From Rhodocyclaceae bacterium (GTDB lineage: Bacteria > Pseudomonadota > Gammaproteobacteria > Burkholderiales > Rhodocyclaceae), in NCBI GenBank assembly GCA_003963315.1, contig RXJP01000132.1:5867-39928 (forward strand): a DNA stretch of 34,062 bases. Reading direction: 5' to 3'. The translations under genes and the position numbers were made by a program. The notes beneath the pieces are model-generated. The model was not told the DNA's origin. It saw nothing but the letters and a program-made list of their open reading frames with translations, and ran no database searches. Within the stretch, counting starts at the first letter, position 1. Each line of letters starts with the position of its first letter. Below are positions 1-8,814 of the stretch, piece after piece.

Positions 1-3000
1 GTTTGGTTGCTTGTCGTAGTTGTCCCGACAGGCTTGAGCACCAACGTCGTTGCACTGGCCTTCGTCGCATCATCGCTCAGATTGCTCTTGTCGGTTGTAT
101 TGTTGAAGACTTCGGCGATTGCCTTAACGACAGGATTGTCGATCACGCCATATTGGATATCCAATCCTTGGTTCACAACGGCCGGGATCGGAACAACGCT
201 AAATCCGACCATGGTGTATCCGTTAAAGAATCCACTCCCACCCAAAACCGGGGTAGTCATATTGGCGCCGTTGATTACGATACCGCCGCTGGAGCGAGCG
301 ACAAAATCAATATGCGTCGTCAGGGGTTGCCCATACGCATCCGCCCACATATAGGATGCCGCTTGATTGGGAGATAGTCCATCATTCAAATAAATGGTGG
401 AGTTGCTCCCGAACAAGTCGACATATATGTCGTTGCCAGCCATGATGTACGACCCATTATTGATCCTCAAATTCCCCTTGACGGCGATGCTTATGTCAGT
501 CAAAGGATTAGACGGATATATTCCTGCCTCAATGTGGCCGCCATTGGTCAACGTAACGTTGTTCGCCACGATATTCATGCCGTCATAGGAACTTAAGTAG
601 CCCCACGAGCCCGACGTCTTGTCGATGTTCACGTTTGTTGCGGTGGCGATCATGGTCCCGGCAGAGGCCTTTGCATAACCGGCCCCGGTCACATTCAGAT
701 CGCCTGCTGCACTCAGTACAACATTATCGCTGCCAGTCAAGCTACTCTGTATGTTGATACCCCCCCCCGCACCCAATACAACATTCTTACCGGTCAGACT
801 GCCCTGTATGTTGATATCTCCACCAGCACCTAATCCCAAATCCTGGTAATAATACGTCGAAGGGTCCGTGGCATATGTAGAGCCGGTGATATTGACATCC
901 CCTCCAGCCCCCAAAAGCATGCTACCGCCATAGGCAATATGGCCAACAAACCCTGTGCTGGTCAGATTACCTCCAGTAGCGATCAACAGATCACCACTAG
1001 ACGTTGAAGCAGTAAAGCTACTTGAATTCAGGGTTAAGTTGGCCGTATTGAAGAAACTTAGGTTTCCTCCATACGAAGCGTAATCACGCAAACTGATGGT
1101 GCCTGTCTGACCAAATCCAACAGAATCGGTATTACGGATGGAAATACCGCCATATAACGTCGAATAACTTGATGACCCCTCGATGGCCGTCAAGGCTCCG
1201 GTAGCACTGGTTACTTTAGTATCCGCGCTGATGGCAATTCCAGATGAACTTCCGCCATACAGGCTGGTTAATTGGATTGTGTCGGCTTCAACATTCAATC
1301 CGGAACCGTTCTGATCCAGGATCGCACCATGTGCGGTAATGTAGGCTCCATAACCACCGTTATGCATTGCCTTCACGTATCCCAACCCTACGTTGCCCCC
1401 ATAGGACTGGATGGTCACATTCCCACCCGACATGATGCTCGTATGACTGCCGAGCATCACATCATTAGAAAAGAACCCATAGGCTGCTGGCGCCAGTTCT
1501 GCCCGCGACCCAATAAACACGCCTCCGTACACTCCGCCGATGTCGGATTGGATGGTGACCGGATATGCGCTTCCTGTTGTAATGGAGACATTAGCCGTTC
1601 CTGACAGGGAACCGATCACCACCGGACTCCCATTGCCGCCCTGAAGATTGACTCCGCCCATCGTTGTGATCTGAATATCGGCACCATACTTACCGCCGAT
1701 GTAAGCCGTGCTGCCGGGAATACTGTCGCTATCCAACAGAGTAGACGATCCACCCAACATATTGAGATTGCCACTCAGATAGAAACGCTGGGTGGATGCA
1801 CCGAAACCTGCACCGCCGTAATACCCCGCCCCGCCGGTGATCCACACACCCGCGCCGTAGACGGTAAGTGTGCCAGTGCTGAGATCATCTAGGCCGATAC
1901 TGCCTTCATTTCCATGGTCGTATTGCCCACCCTGGCTTCCACCGCGAAGATAGATATTGGGGCGATATGATGAATTTCCGATCGCCGTGCTGCCACCATG
2001 CCCATCAATCTTTGCGAAAGCATCAGCAAGGCCATTGCCACCGTATACGTTGATTAACCCACCGGAGGTGAAAGTAATATTTTGGGACCCACCGCTTGAT
2101 AGCTGCTCAATCTTTGCAAAGTCTTGGCTACCCATCCCCATGTAGCCACCGCCTTCTACATCCAGAAAACCACTTCCGGTTAAATTCAAATTTTGCGTCC
2201 CATTCGCACTGATGAGTGCGTAATTGCCGTCATAATTACCCGCAGTACTCCCGCCATAGACACCAATAATGTCGGCTTGAAGGGTTTGCGTTCCACTTAG
2301 CGACTGCAAAGTCGCACTACGATTGGCTGCACTGGCTCCGCCTCGAACAGTAATCCACCCACTACTGCCGGTAACGGTCATTGCCTGGTTACCAGATGCG
2401 CTGACCAAGGATGAGTGACTAGCATCAGCCAAAATGCTGATGTTGCCACCCGCCTTCCAATCCATCGTTGCCGCCTGGACACTTGCGCCGTTAACGCCAA
2501 TTCCACCCGTGCCGGCAGTGACGTTAGTACCGCTTCCCGTCCAGCCGGCATATAGGTTCAAGGCGCCTCCGACTCGCAAATCCACCCCGGACAGGAATTC
2601 GATATTCCCCTGGTAGGCGAACAAACTCAAAGAATGCGATGTCCCCGAGAAATCATATGAGCCGCCATAGAAAGTAATGGCCCCGGTTCCACCGCTATCC
2701 GTTTGCAATTGAACGTTGGTCGAGGTCAATTGTGATAGTAAGGTGCTCCCGTAAAGAGTGGCAGTCCCGGTTCCGCCTGAAAAGATGCCGGCAGAGAAAC
2801 TAGCTCCGTTGGGGACATCTGTTCCAGCACCTGCGTAAATATCAATTTGACCTGGATCCAGCAGCCAAACGCCCGTACTTCCCACAGGTGCGCTGGTATC
2901 AACGCGAGCCCCCAATACATCAAGATATCGATGGCCAGATGTCTCTATCAATCCACCATTGCCGCCATTGCTCCCGCCTCGAGCTGAAATGCTCCCGTAC

Positions 3001-4097
3001 GCACGCGTAGTGTCATCGGCCCAAACGATAACCTTGCCACCATTACCATTGACAGCGGCATCGGCTTTGATACTGGCATTGGGTCCAAAGTAGGTGACTT
3101 GGCTATTTTTGATAGCGACATTCTTGCCTTGATAATCGCCCCCAATCAACACCGTGCCACCGCCATTGGTGCCGGAAGCATCAATGCTGGCGTTGTCCAT
3201 CACCGCCACGCGATTGCCCAACACTTCCACACTGCCGCCCTTGGTGCCGGTGGTGACGATGCGGCCGTTGCCGTCCACATAGGCGTCTTGGCTCGCCTTG
3301 AGGAACACACGACCACCTTCGTTCACCACGCTGCTGGCGTTAAGGGTGCCCGAGTTGCGCACCAGCACGCCGGCCATGCCGATACGGCCGGCATCGGCCA
3401 GGATGGTGCCGAGGTTGGTGGCATTGCCTTCGGCGCCGGTGATTTCCACCTTGACGCCTGGGGTGCCGGTATCTAGCAAGGCGACGGTTTGGCCGGCGGC
3501 GAGAATGGTTTCGCCGCCAGGCGTGGTGATGACACCGGCGTTTTGCACATTGGGCGCAATCAGGTAGACCGAACCGCCGCTCGGTGTCGTGATGCTGCCT
3601 TGGTTAACCACGGAGCCTGCGCCAGGAGTGGCATCAAACAGCAGCTTGCCGGCCAGGAAATTTGCGTCGCTGACATTCAGGGTGGAGGCGACAAATCCCG
3701 CCACATCCACGCGCGCACCGGCACCCACCATGATGCCGGCCGGGTTGATCAGCCATACCTTACCGTTGGAACTGAGCGTACCGAGAATCTGGGACGGATC
3801 GTTGGACAGGACACGGTTAAGTACCGAGCTACTGGCGGACGATTGAATAAAGTTGGTGGTCTCGCCGGACCCGATGGAGAACTTGTCCCAGTTGATGATG
3901 GCGCCGTTACTATTGGTAACGGTCAGCACGCTCCCGGTTTGGGAGAAGCTGGCTGCGCCACTAACGACCGTTGGCGCCAAAGGATTCGCCCACGCTACCG
4001 ACGCAGCGAAGCAAGACGACACAGCGGCAGCCAGCAAACGATTGCGGGAACGGAACTTCCGTTGGGGTTGGATTTGTCGTGAACTCATGGTTTTCAT
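1..4097 (-). CDS. TpsA-type filamentous haemagglutinin-like adhesin (3' end outside window)
   Basis: This is a secreted two-partner-secretion exoprotein. The minus frame is open from an ATG at 4097 to the window edge, so 1365 residues are visible without a stop and the C-terminus is missing. The start has a good ribosome site (AAGGGAG, 5 bases before ATG). Residues 1-37 form a long basic signal peptide ending AWA, with the mature protein beginning NPLAPTVVSG. The TPS secretion domain follows, with the family hallmark around residues 93-135 (NRVL...PSQI...NGKVWLINPAGIMVGAGARVDVAG). The usual NPNG is NPAG here. WLLDP at residues 411-415 is another hallmark of these adhesins. The remainder is Gly/Ser/Tyr-rich beta-helix sequence with short internal repeats of the type LGAGGDINIQGSLTG near residues 1060-1130. 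The tpsB gene lies 84 bases upstream in the same direction and presumably exports it. Receptor and function are unknown. The family call is firm; the full length is not known. Confidence 0.9.
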   Translation of the reverse strand, partial: MKTMSSRQIQPQRKFRSRNRLLAAAVSSCFAASVAWANPLAPTVVSGAASFSQTGSVLTVTNSNGAIINWDKFSIGSGETTNFIQSSASSSVLNRVLSNDPSQILGTLSSNGKVWLINPAGIMVGAGARVDVAGFVASTLNVSDANFLAGKLLFDATPGAGSVVNQGSITTPSGGSVYLIAPNVQNAGVITTPGGETILAAGQTVALLDTGTPGVKVEITGAEGNATNLGTILADAGRIGMAGVLVRNSGTLNASSVVNEGGRVFLKASQDAYVDGNGRIVTTGTKGGSVEVLGNRVAVMDNASIDASGTNGGGTVLIGGDYQGKNVAIKNSQVTYFGPNASIKADAAVNGNGGKVIVWADDTTRAYGSISARGGSNGGNGGLIETSGHRYLDVLGARVDTSAPVGSTGVWLLDPGQIDIYAGAGTDVPNGASFSAGIFSGGTGTATLYGSTLLSQLTSTNVQLQTDSGGTGAITFYGGSYDFSGTSHSLSLFAYQGNIEFLSGVDLRVGGALNLYAGWTGSGTNVTAGTGGIGVNGASVQAATMDWKAGGNISILADASHSSLVSASGNQAMTVTGSSGWITVRGGASAANRSATLQSLSGTQTLQADIIGVYGGSTAGNYDGNYALISANGTQNLNLTGSGFLDVEGGGYMGMGSQDFAKIEQLSSGGSQNITFTSGGLINVYGGNGLADAFAKIDGHGGSTAIGNSSYRPNIYLRGGSQGGQYDHGNEGSIGLDDLSTGTLTVYGAGVWITGGAGYYGGAGFGASTQRFYLSGNLNMLGGSSTLLDSDSIPGSTAYIGGKYGADIQITTMGGVNLQGGNGSPVVIGSLSGTANVSITTGSAYPVTIQSDIGGVYGGVFIGSRAELAPAAYGFFSNDVMLGSHTSIMSGGNVTIQSYGGNVGLGYVKAMHNGGYGAYITAHGAILDQNGSGLNVEADTIQLTSLYGGSSSGIAISADTKVTSATGALTAIEGSSSYSTLYGGISIRNTDSVGFGQTGTISLRDYASYGGNLSFFNTANLTLNSSSFTASTSSGDLLIATGGNLTSTGFVGHIAYGGSMLLGAGGDVNITGSTYATDPSTYYYQDLGLGAGGDINIQGSLTGKNVVLGAGGGINIQSSLTGSDNVVLSAAGDLNVTGAGYAKASAGTMIATATNVNIDKTSGSWGYLSSYDGMNIVANNVTLTNGGHIEAGIYPSNPLTDISIAVKGNLRINNGSYIMAGNDIYVDLFGSNSTIYLNDGLSPNQAASYMWADAYGQPLTTHIDFVARSSGGIVINGANMTTPVLGGSGFFNGYTMVGFSVVPIPAVVNQGLDIQYGVIDNPVVKAIAEVFNNTTDKSNLSDDATKASATTLVLKPVGTTTTSNQ
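730..855 (-). repeat. Tandem beta-helix coding repeats in tpsA
   Basis: Two adjacent blocks each encode the pattern GxINIQxSLTGxxNVVLxA, and related weaker copies occur on either side (for example LLGAGGDVNITGS). At the DNA level the segments near 732-770 and 782-820 are clearly similar. Such repeats are the rungs of the right-handed beta-helix predicted for the adhesin. The G9 homopolymer lies at the junction of the two copies. Confidence 0.6.
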
Positions 4098-4138
4098 GGC
4101 GACTCCCTTGGGGAGTGGAACATCGGTAGGTTCAATAT

Positions 4139-4159
4139 ATCCCCCTTGTTCAGGGGGAT
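4139..4159 (-). other. Intercistronic hairpin between tpsB and tpsA
   Basis: ATCCCCC and GGGGGAT form a perfect 7-bp stem around a 7-base loop. No U-run follows on the transcribed strand, so a simple terminator is unlikely. It could attenuate transcription or set the tpsB to tpsA expression ratio. The core CCCCTTG...CAGGGG resembles the REP-like palindromes at 33.46-33.53 kb, though the flanks are not shared. Confidence 0.45.
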
Positions 4160-4181
4160 GCGGTGATGCACGTCACGTAGA

Positions 4182-5858
4182 TCAGAAAGCGTAACTCAGG
4201 CCGAAATGGGCGTTCCAGTCGGTATCCAGGTAGTTGTTGGTGCCGCGCGTCACCGGCGCGCTGTGGAGCACGCGGGCCCAGTCAAACCGGGCGGTGGTGT
4301 TCTTGTTCAGGGCGTAGCGGAAGCCAAGACCCATGCTGGCCAGGTACACCCGTTCGTTGGGCGTGCCGTTGGCGGGCACCAGAAGACCGTTTTGATCGAT
4401 GAAATTGGAATTCGGGGTCAGCGTATTGAAACCGGCCGCCATATCGAGGAAGGTCAGCGCCTTCAGCGAGCCTTGCCCCAGATTGAACATCGGCATCAAG
4501 TCCGGCGAATACAGTTCGACATTGCTAACAACACCGGTGTCGGCGGTAACAGCGCGCTCATTGAAGCCTCGCACCGCGGAAAAACCCGTCAGATTCAATT
4601 GGTCAGCGGCGGGAAGCGGATCCCCACTGTACTGGGACGCCACGGCCACACGGAACATACCGCCCCAATTGAACGCATAGGACAGACTGCCGCCGCCTTG
4701 AAGGATCAGGAAATTGCGCTCCGCCGCCCGGGTACCGGCGGCGTAGACATAGCGCCAATTGTCCTGCCGCTCACCCCAGGCCAGGTTGTAAAGCAGGCCC
4801 ATGCTGTAATCCAAAGAAAAACGGGGCTTTTGCCACTGGCCGGAGTAGGTCACGGACGCAACCCGCTCCAGGGTGGAGACACAACCGGCACCGATAAAAG
4901 GTGACCCCGCCGCCTTACAGGGATTGAGCGTATTTTTTTGATCGAATCCCCAAACCAGCCGAGAGGTGTATTCACCCTGGCGGGGGAAGAGGTGGTTCCA
5001 TCGCAGGGCAAGAACATCCCCCTTGCCATTCATGCCCAAAGTGCCACCCGGCGCAATGACATTGGCGGCGATGTTCACCGAACTCCAGCCCCAGATTACG
5101 TCGAGGCTGTCACCCAACTCATAAAAGGGCTTGCGGAAGCCCACGCTGACCACATCAAGATTCACTCCGCCGGGGACATCCGGAGAGGTGATGTACCCCA
5201 GCGTCAGGACCTCATCGTTACCCAGCAGGTTGGCGTCACGGTAAGCGGCACCCAAACGGTACTGGCCAGTCTTGTCCTTGTCGCCGGTGTTGTCGAGGGT
5301 GAGGATGTATTTCTTGGGGGTTTCGTCTTCCACCTGAACCTTGGCGTCGACTTTCCCCTCCTCCTCACTCACCCCAAGGGTCACTTCAACTTGCTTGGAA
5401 GGATTTTCATTGGCAAGTTGCACGTTTTCGGATATCTGGCGCAAATTAGGCGCACTGCCTTCCTTCAGCAGAGGAAGTGTCTTGCGGATATTCTCCTCGG
5501 TGAAATTCTTATTGCCGCTAACGACCACTTTGCCGATCACGGCTTCCGTCACTTGCAAACGTACAACGCCTGAAGTCAGCTCCTGCTCAGGGACAAAGAC
5601 CTGCACGGTGCCGAAGCCCTTGGCCCGATAAGCATCTTCCAGCGCTTCCAGCGCTTTTTGGATATCGCCGTAAACCTTCTTGCGGCCAACATAGGGCGCC
5701 ACCAACTGTTCCACAGTTTCCTTAGGTAGCAAGGAGTTGCCTTCTACCTGGAATCGGACGATGTCGAATTGCTCATCCGCGGCGGAAGCAACGCCAGCGA
5801 GCAGTGAAAAGACAATGAGCAGGGGGAACAGCCATGATTTGAATTTCATAGCTCGCAT
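4182..5858 (-). CDS. TpsB outer-membrane transporter (ShlB/FhaC/HecB family)
   Basis: This Omp85-superfamily pore moves the adjacent TpsA adhesin across the outer membrane. The 558-residue length fits the family. A signal peptide ending GVASA (about residues 1-26) is followed by two POTRA domains (roughly 30-106 and 107-185; the second begins IGKVVVSGNKNFT). A 16-strand-type beta-barrel follows and ends in the aromatic terminus SYAF expected for BAM insertion. The motif AVRGFNE in the last third matches the conserved VRGY/F of the family's L6 loop. Two cysteines (NPC...AGC) in a predicted surface loop could form a disulphide. An in-frame ATG three codons downstream (5849) gives a more typical signal peptide (MKFKSW...) and is an equally likely start. 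It lies first in a tpsB-tpsA operon. Confidence 0.93.
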   Translation of the reverse strand: MRAMKFKSWLFPLLIVFSLLAGVASAADEQFDIVRFQVEGNSLLPKETVEQLVAPYVGRKKVYGDIQKALEALEDAYRAKGFGTVQVFVPEQELTSGVVRLQVTEAVIGKVVVSGNKNFTEENIRKTLPLLKEGSAPNLRQISENVQLANENPSKQVEVTLGVSEEEGKVDAKVQVEDETPKKYILTLDNTGDKDKTGQYRLGAAYRDANLLGNDEVLTLGYITSPDVPGGVNLDVVSVGFRKPFYELGDSLDVIWGWSSVNIAANVIAPGGTLGMNGKGDVLALRWNHLFPRQGEYTSRLVWGFDQKNTLNPCKAAGSPFIGAGCVSTLERVASVTYSGQWQKPRFSLDYSMGLLYNLAWGERQDNWRYVYAAGTRAAERNFLILQGGGSLSYAFNWGGMFRVAVASQYSGDPLPAADQLNLTGFSAVRGFNERAVTADTGVVSNVELYSPDLMPMFNLGQGSLKALTFLDMAAGFNTLTPNSNFIDQNGLLVPANGTPNERVYLASMGLGFRYALNKNTTARFDWARVLHSAPVTRGTNNYLDTDWNAHFGLSYAF

Positions 5859-5894
5859 TACCTATATGAAAAATGGAAGACCGGGAACGGGTTA

Positions 5895-5923
5895 ATCATA
5901 CTTCACAAGCCCCGATTACTCAA
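5895..5923 (-). promoter_or_regulatory. Sigma-70 promoter candidate for tpsBA
   Basis: On the minus strand TTGAGT (5923-5918) and TATGAT (5900-5895) are separated by exactly 17 bases, about 40 bases before the tpsB start. It lies in an AT-rich gap between ptsI and tpsB. Predicted by eye only. Confidence 0.55.
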
Positions 5924-5960
5924 AGGGCAAAAAACACACAATCAACAAATAATCAGTGCC

Positions 5961-7694
5961 TTATGCATTGATCTTGACCAAGAGTTCCCTGACCCGCTCT
6001 GATTCCTCCATGCGCAGCAGCCGCGCCACTTTACCGGCCAATTGCCCCGCATCCGCCATGAGAATTTGCTGTTTTATTTCAAGAACTTGCGAAGGATGCA
6101 TGGAAAAGGTGCGCAGCCCCATGCCCAGTAACAGCCGCGTCATCTTGGGATCACCGGCCATCTCGCCGCAGACGGACACCGCGAGCCCCGCCCGCTGGCC
6201 CGTCTGGATGACCAGGGAAATCAGTCGCAGCACGGCAGGATGCAAAGGGTCGTAGAGGTGGGCCACGGCCTCATCGGTGCGATCGATGGCCAGCGTATAT
6301 TGGATGAGATCGTTGGTGCCAATGGACAAAAAATCCAATTGTTTGAGGAATGGCCCCAGGGCCAGGGCAGCGGCGGGAACCTCCACCATGCCGCCGATCT
6401 CGATATCCTCATCGAACTTCACTTTTTGCGCCCGCAATTGCACCTTGGCCGCTTCTATCATGGCCAAAGCCTGATCCACTTCAGAGGCATGGGCGAGCAT
6501 CGGGATCAGGAGGCGTACCTTGCCATAATGGGAAGCCCGCAAAATGGCCCGGAGTTGGGCCATGAAAATCTGGGGCTCGGCCAAACAATAGCGGATTGCC
6601 CGCAGCCCAAGCGCCGGGTTGGGTTGAATGCGCTCCGCGCCGCGCAGCGCCTTGGCCTCCTTGTCGGCGCCGATATCCAAGGTACGGATGGTCACCACCT
6701 TCCCCATCATGGCCTTGGCCACGGTCCGATAGGCCTCGAATTGCTCATTCTCGTCGGGCAGATCATCCCGATTCATGAAAAGGAATTCGGTACGGAACAG
6801 CCCCACCCCATCGGCGTCCACCGCCTTCACATCGGCCATATCCTGAGGCAATTCAATATTCGCCTGAAGGGAAATATCCACGCCGTCCAAGGTGGCAGCG
6901 TGAGCGGTCTTCAGGCGTTTCAATTTTGATCGCTGGAGTTCCAGGGCTGTTTTTTTCAGCCGGTACTCTTCGAGGATCCTTTCATCGGGGTCGATAATCA
7001 ACGCGCCCCGGGTGCCGTCAACGATCAGAAGATCGTCGTCCTGGATCAATGGGCGGGCATGGTGCATCCCCACCACGGCAGGAATCGCCAGGCTGCGGGC
7101 GACGATAGCGGTGTGGGAGGTGGCACCGCCCAAGTCGGTGACGAATCCGCCGATGCGCAGATTCTTGAACTGTATGGTGTCTGCAGGAGACAGGTCATGG
7201 GCGATGACGATGAGATCCTCGTCCTTCCCACGCTTGGCCAGTTTGCGCGGCTTGCCTTGCAGGGCCTTGATGACCCGTTCCACCACCTGCACGATGTCCT
7301 GCTTCCGCTCCCTCAGATAAGGATCGTCGAACTCGTCAAATTGGGCAGTCACCTGCTGCATCTGTTGCACCAACGCCCATTCGGCATTGCAGCGGCGGTC
7401 GCGAATCAACACCTTCGGTTCCTCGGCCAGCATGGGGTCGGCCAGGATCATGGTATGCAAATCCAGGAAGGCCGACAGTTCCGCCGGGGACCCCGGGGCA
7501 GTGGCTTCGGCCCGGAGCGACTCCAGTTCGGCGGCAGTGGTGGCGAAGGCTTTTTCCAGCCGGGAGATCTCGGCCGGAATGTCCTTGTCCCGCAACTGGT
7601 ATTGCGCCACCTCCATGATGGCATGGGAGACCAGATGGGCACGCCCGATGGCGATACCCTGGGAAACGGCCAGGCCGAAGATGGAAAACGTCAT
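5961..7694 (-). CDS. ptsI: PTS enzyme I (phosphoenolpyruvate-protein phosphotransferase)
   Basis: Cytoplasmic enzyme I transfers phosphate from phosphoenolpyruvate to HPr. The 577-residue length is normal for PtsI, and no N-terminal GAF domain is present, so it is not the PtsP type. The phosphorylated histidine is H194 in GGATSHTAIVAR. The PEP-binding barrel shows TIRTLDIGADK, NPALGLRAIR, GTNDLIQYTLAIDR and the C-terminal catalytic cysteine in SVCGEMAGD. The start ATG has AAGGGA just upstream and follows the ptsH stop by 8 bases, so the two genes are an operon. No sugar permease is nearby. In betaproteobacteria this pair usually feeds an EIIA-Man/PTS-Ntr regulatory relay rather than sugar uptake; that role is inferred here. 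Confidence 0.97.
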   Translation of the reverse strand: MTFSIFGLAVSQGIAIGRAHLVSHAIMEVAQYQLRDKDIPAEISRLEKAFATTAAELESLRAEATAPGSPAELSAFLDLHTMILADPMLAEEPKVLIRDRRCNAEWALVQQMQQVTAQFDEFDDPYLRERKQDIVQVVERVIKALQGKPRKLAKRGKDEDLIVIAHDLSPADTIQFKNLRIGGFVTDLGGATSHTAIVARSLAIPAVVGMHHARPLIQDDDLLIVDGTRGALIIDPDERILEEYRLKKTALELQRSKLKRLKTAHAATLDGVDISLQANIELPQDMADVKAVDADGVGLFRTEFLFMNRDDLPDENEQFEAYRTVAKAMMGKVVTIRTLDIGADKEAKALRGAERIQPNPALGLRAIRYCLAEPQIFMAQLRAILRASHYGKVRLLIPMLAHASEVDQALAMIEAAKVQLRAQKVKFDEDIEIGGMVEVPAAALALGPFLKQLDFLSIGTNDLIQYTLAIDRTDEAVAHLYDPLHPAVLRLISLVIQTGQRAGLAVSVCGEMAGDPKMTRLLLGMGLRTFSMHPSQVLEIKQQILMADAGQLAGKVARLLRMEESERVRELLVKINA

Positions 7695-7702
7695 GGGTTC
7701 CC

Positions 7703-7972
7703 TTACTCCCCTTCACCGAAGCGGTCGGCAATGAGTTGCAGCAATGCAGCCAAGGCCTCGTCGGCACGCTCGCCTTCGCAGTCGATGGTGACGGTGGAAC
7801 CTTTACCCGCCGCCAGCATCATCACCCCCATGATGCTTTTTGCGTTGATACGGCGACCATTGCGTTCCATCCAGACCTCGCAGGGATAACTCCCCGCCAA
7901 TTGGGTCAACTTGGCTGAAGCACGGGCATGAAGACCCAGCTTATTGATAATGGCGGCGTCTGCTTTCGGCAA
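7703..7972 (-). CDS. ptsH: HPr phosphocarrier protein
   Basis: HPr carries phosphate from enzyme I to EIIA proteins. The 89-residue product has the two family landmarks at the canonical numbers: active-site H15 in NKLGLHARAS and regulatory S46 in AKSIMGVMML, the latter being the target of HPr kinase where that enzyme exists. The start is a TTG, supported by a strong GGGAGGGG ribosome site a few bases upstream and by the correct numbering of H15 and S46. It is directly followed by ptsI. In many betaproteobacteria an EIIA-Man gene precedes ptsH; here the upstream neighbour is a divergent DUF2889 gene instead. Confidence 0.95.
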   Translation of the reverse strand: MPKADAAIINKLGLHARASAKLTQLAGSYPCEVWMERNGRRINAKSIMGVMMLAAGKGSTVTIDCEGERADEALAALLQLIADRFGEGE

Positions 7973-8120
7973 TTTCCCCTCCCGGAATACATTCCAAGCT
8001 CAAGGCTAAACCGGGATTTTGCCCGATGCGGCGCGGATATGCATGGACACAGCACTGTAATGTGAGATTATTGGCCCTTGTTGCAACGCATCAGATAGAT
8101 CAGTTTCCCCGGAGATAGCA

Positions 8121-8768
8121 ATGCCCCTGAGTTCCCCGGCCCCAAGAGAGCCCCTCCACAGCCGTCGCATCACTTGCGAAGGATTCCGCCGGAAGGATGG
8201 CCTTGTCGAGATCGAGGGCCACATCATCGACGTACGACCATTTCCCTACCACCATCACTGGGATCATGGCGTCGTGGACGGCACCCCCATCCACGAAATG
8301 TGGCTGCGCCTGGTTCTGGACGACAGCAAGAAAATCGTGGATGTGGAAGTCGCCTTGGACAACACCCCGTTTCCCCGGTGCAAAGAAGTTGATGCCCATT
8401 ACAAGCGCCTGGTCGGCCTGACCATCGGTGCCGGCTTTTCCAAACGCATGTTTGATCTGGTGGGGGCCGACCAAGGCTGCACCCATGTCACGGGATTGCT
8501 TCAGTCCATGGCCACCACGTTGCTGCAGGCGCTGGCTTCCGAGGCGCAGCGGCTGCAACCGACCCCGCCCGGTGTTTCGGAAGAGGCGCTGATGGCCGTC
8601 AGGGCGGAAAAAATCGGCGCGGTCTTCCGCACCCCATCGGTGGACCCGGCCTACCCGCTGCTAAACAGCTGTTACTCCCATGCAGCGGTCAGTCCCGTGG
8701 TCAAACGACTTTCTCCCCAGCACTACGCGGGCGAGGAAGGCGGGACGAAAATGAAGAAGCCCGCCTGA
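8121..8768 (+). CDS. DUF2889 domain protein
   Basis: This 215-residue protein belongs to an uncharacterised proteobacterial family (DUF2889). The N-terminal half has the family pattern HSRRITCEGFRRKDGLVEIEG followed by HIIDVRPF, and the middle has RLVGLTIGAGFSKRMFDLVG and a CTHVTGLL segment. No signal peptide or membrane helix is visible, so it is probably cytoplasmic. The start is preceded by GGAGA at good spacing. It is divergent from ptsHI and convergent with etfA. The biochemical function is unknown. Family members sit near aromatic or CoA metabolism in some genomes, but nothing here proves such a role. Confidence 0.85.
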   Translation: MPLSSPAPREPLHSRRITCEGFRRKDGLVEIEGHIIDVRPFPYHHHWDHGVVDGTPIHEMWLRLVLDDSKKIVDVEVALDNTPFPRCKEVDAHYKRLVGLTIGAGFSKRMFDLVGADQGCTHVTGLLQSMATTLLQALASEAQRLQPTPPGVSEEALMAVRAEKIGAVFRTPSVDPAYPLLNSCYSHAAVSPVVKRLSPQHYAGEEGGTKMKKPA

Positions 8769-8792
8769 CGACGGGCCTCCATGGGGCCAATG

Positions 8793-8814
8793 CTCGGGTA
8801 AGGCTTTACCCGAG
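8793..8814. terminator. Hairpin between convergent DUF2889 gene and etfA
   Basis: CTCGGGTAA and TTACCCGAG form a perfect 9-bp stem with a GGCT loop. The right arm overlaps the etfA stop codon. There is no clear U-run on either strand, so it is at best a weak terminator or an mRNA 3'-end stabiliser serving both convergent genes. Confidence 0.4.

Noticed and set aside
730-855. Tandem repeats in tpsA as a CRISPR array
   Set aside because: The repeats are translated, degenerate and lack spacers; they fit beta-helix rungs.
3-4082. Several plus-strand open frames opposite tpsA
   Set aside because: They are interrupted and featureless, while the minus frame is continuously open with signal peptide, TPS motifs and repeats.
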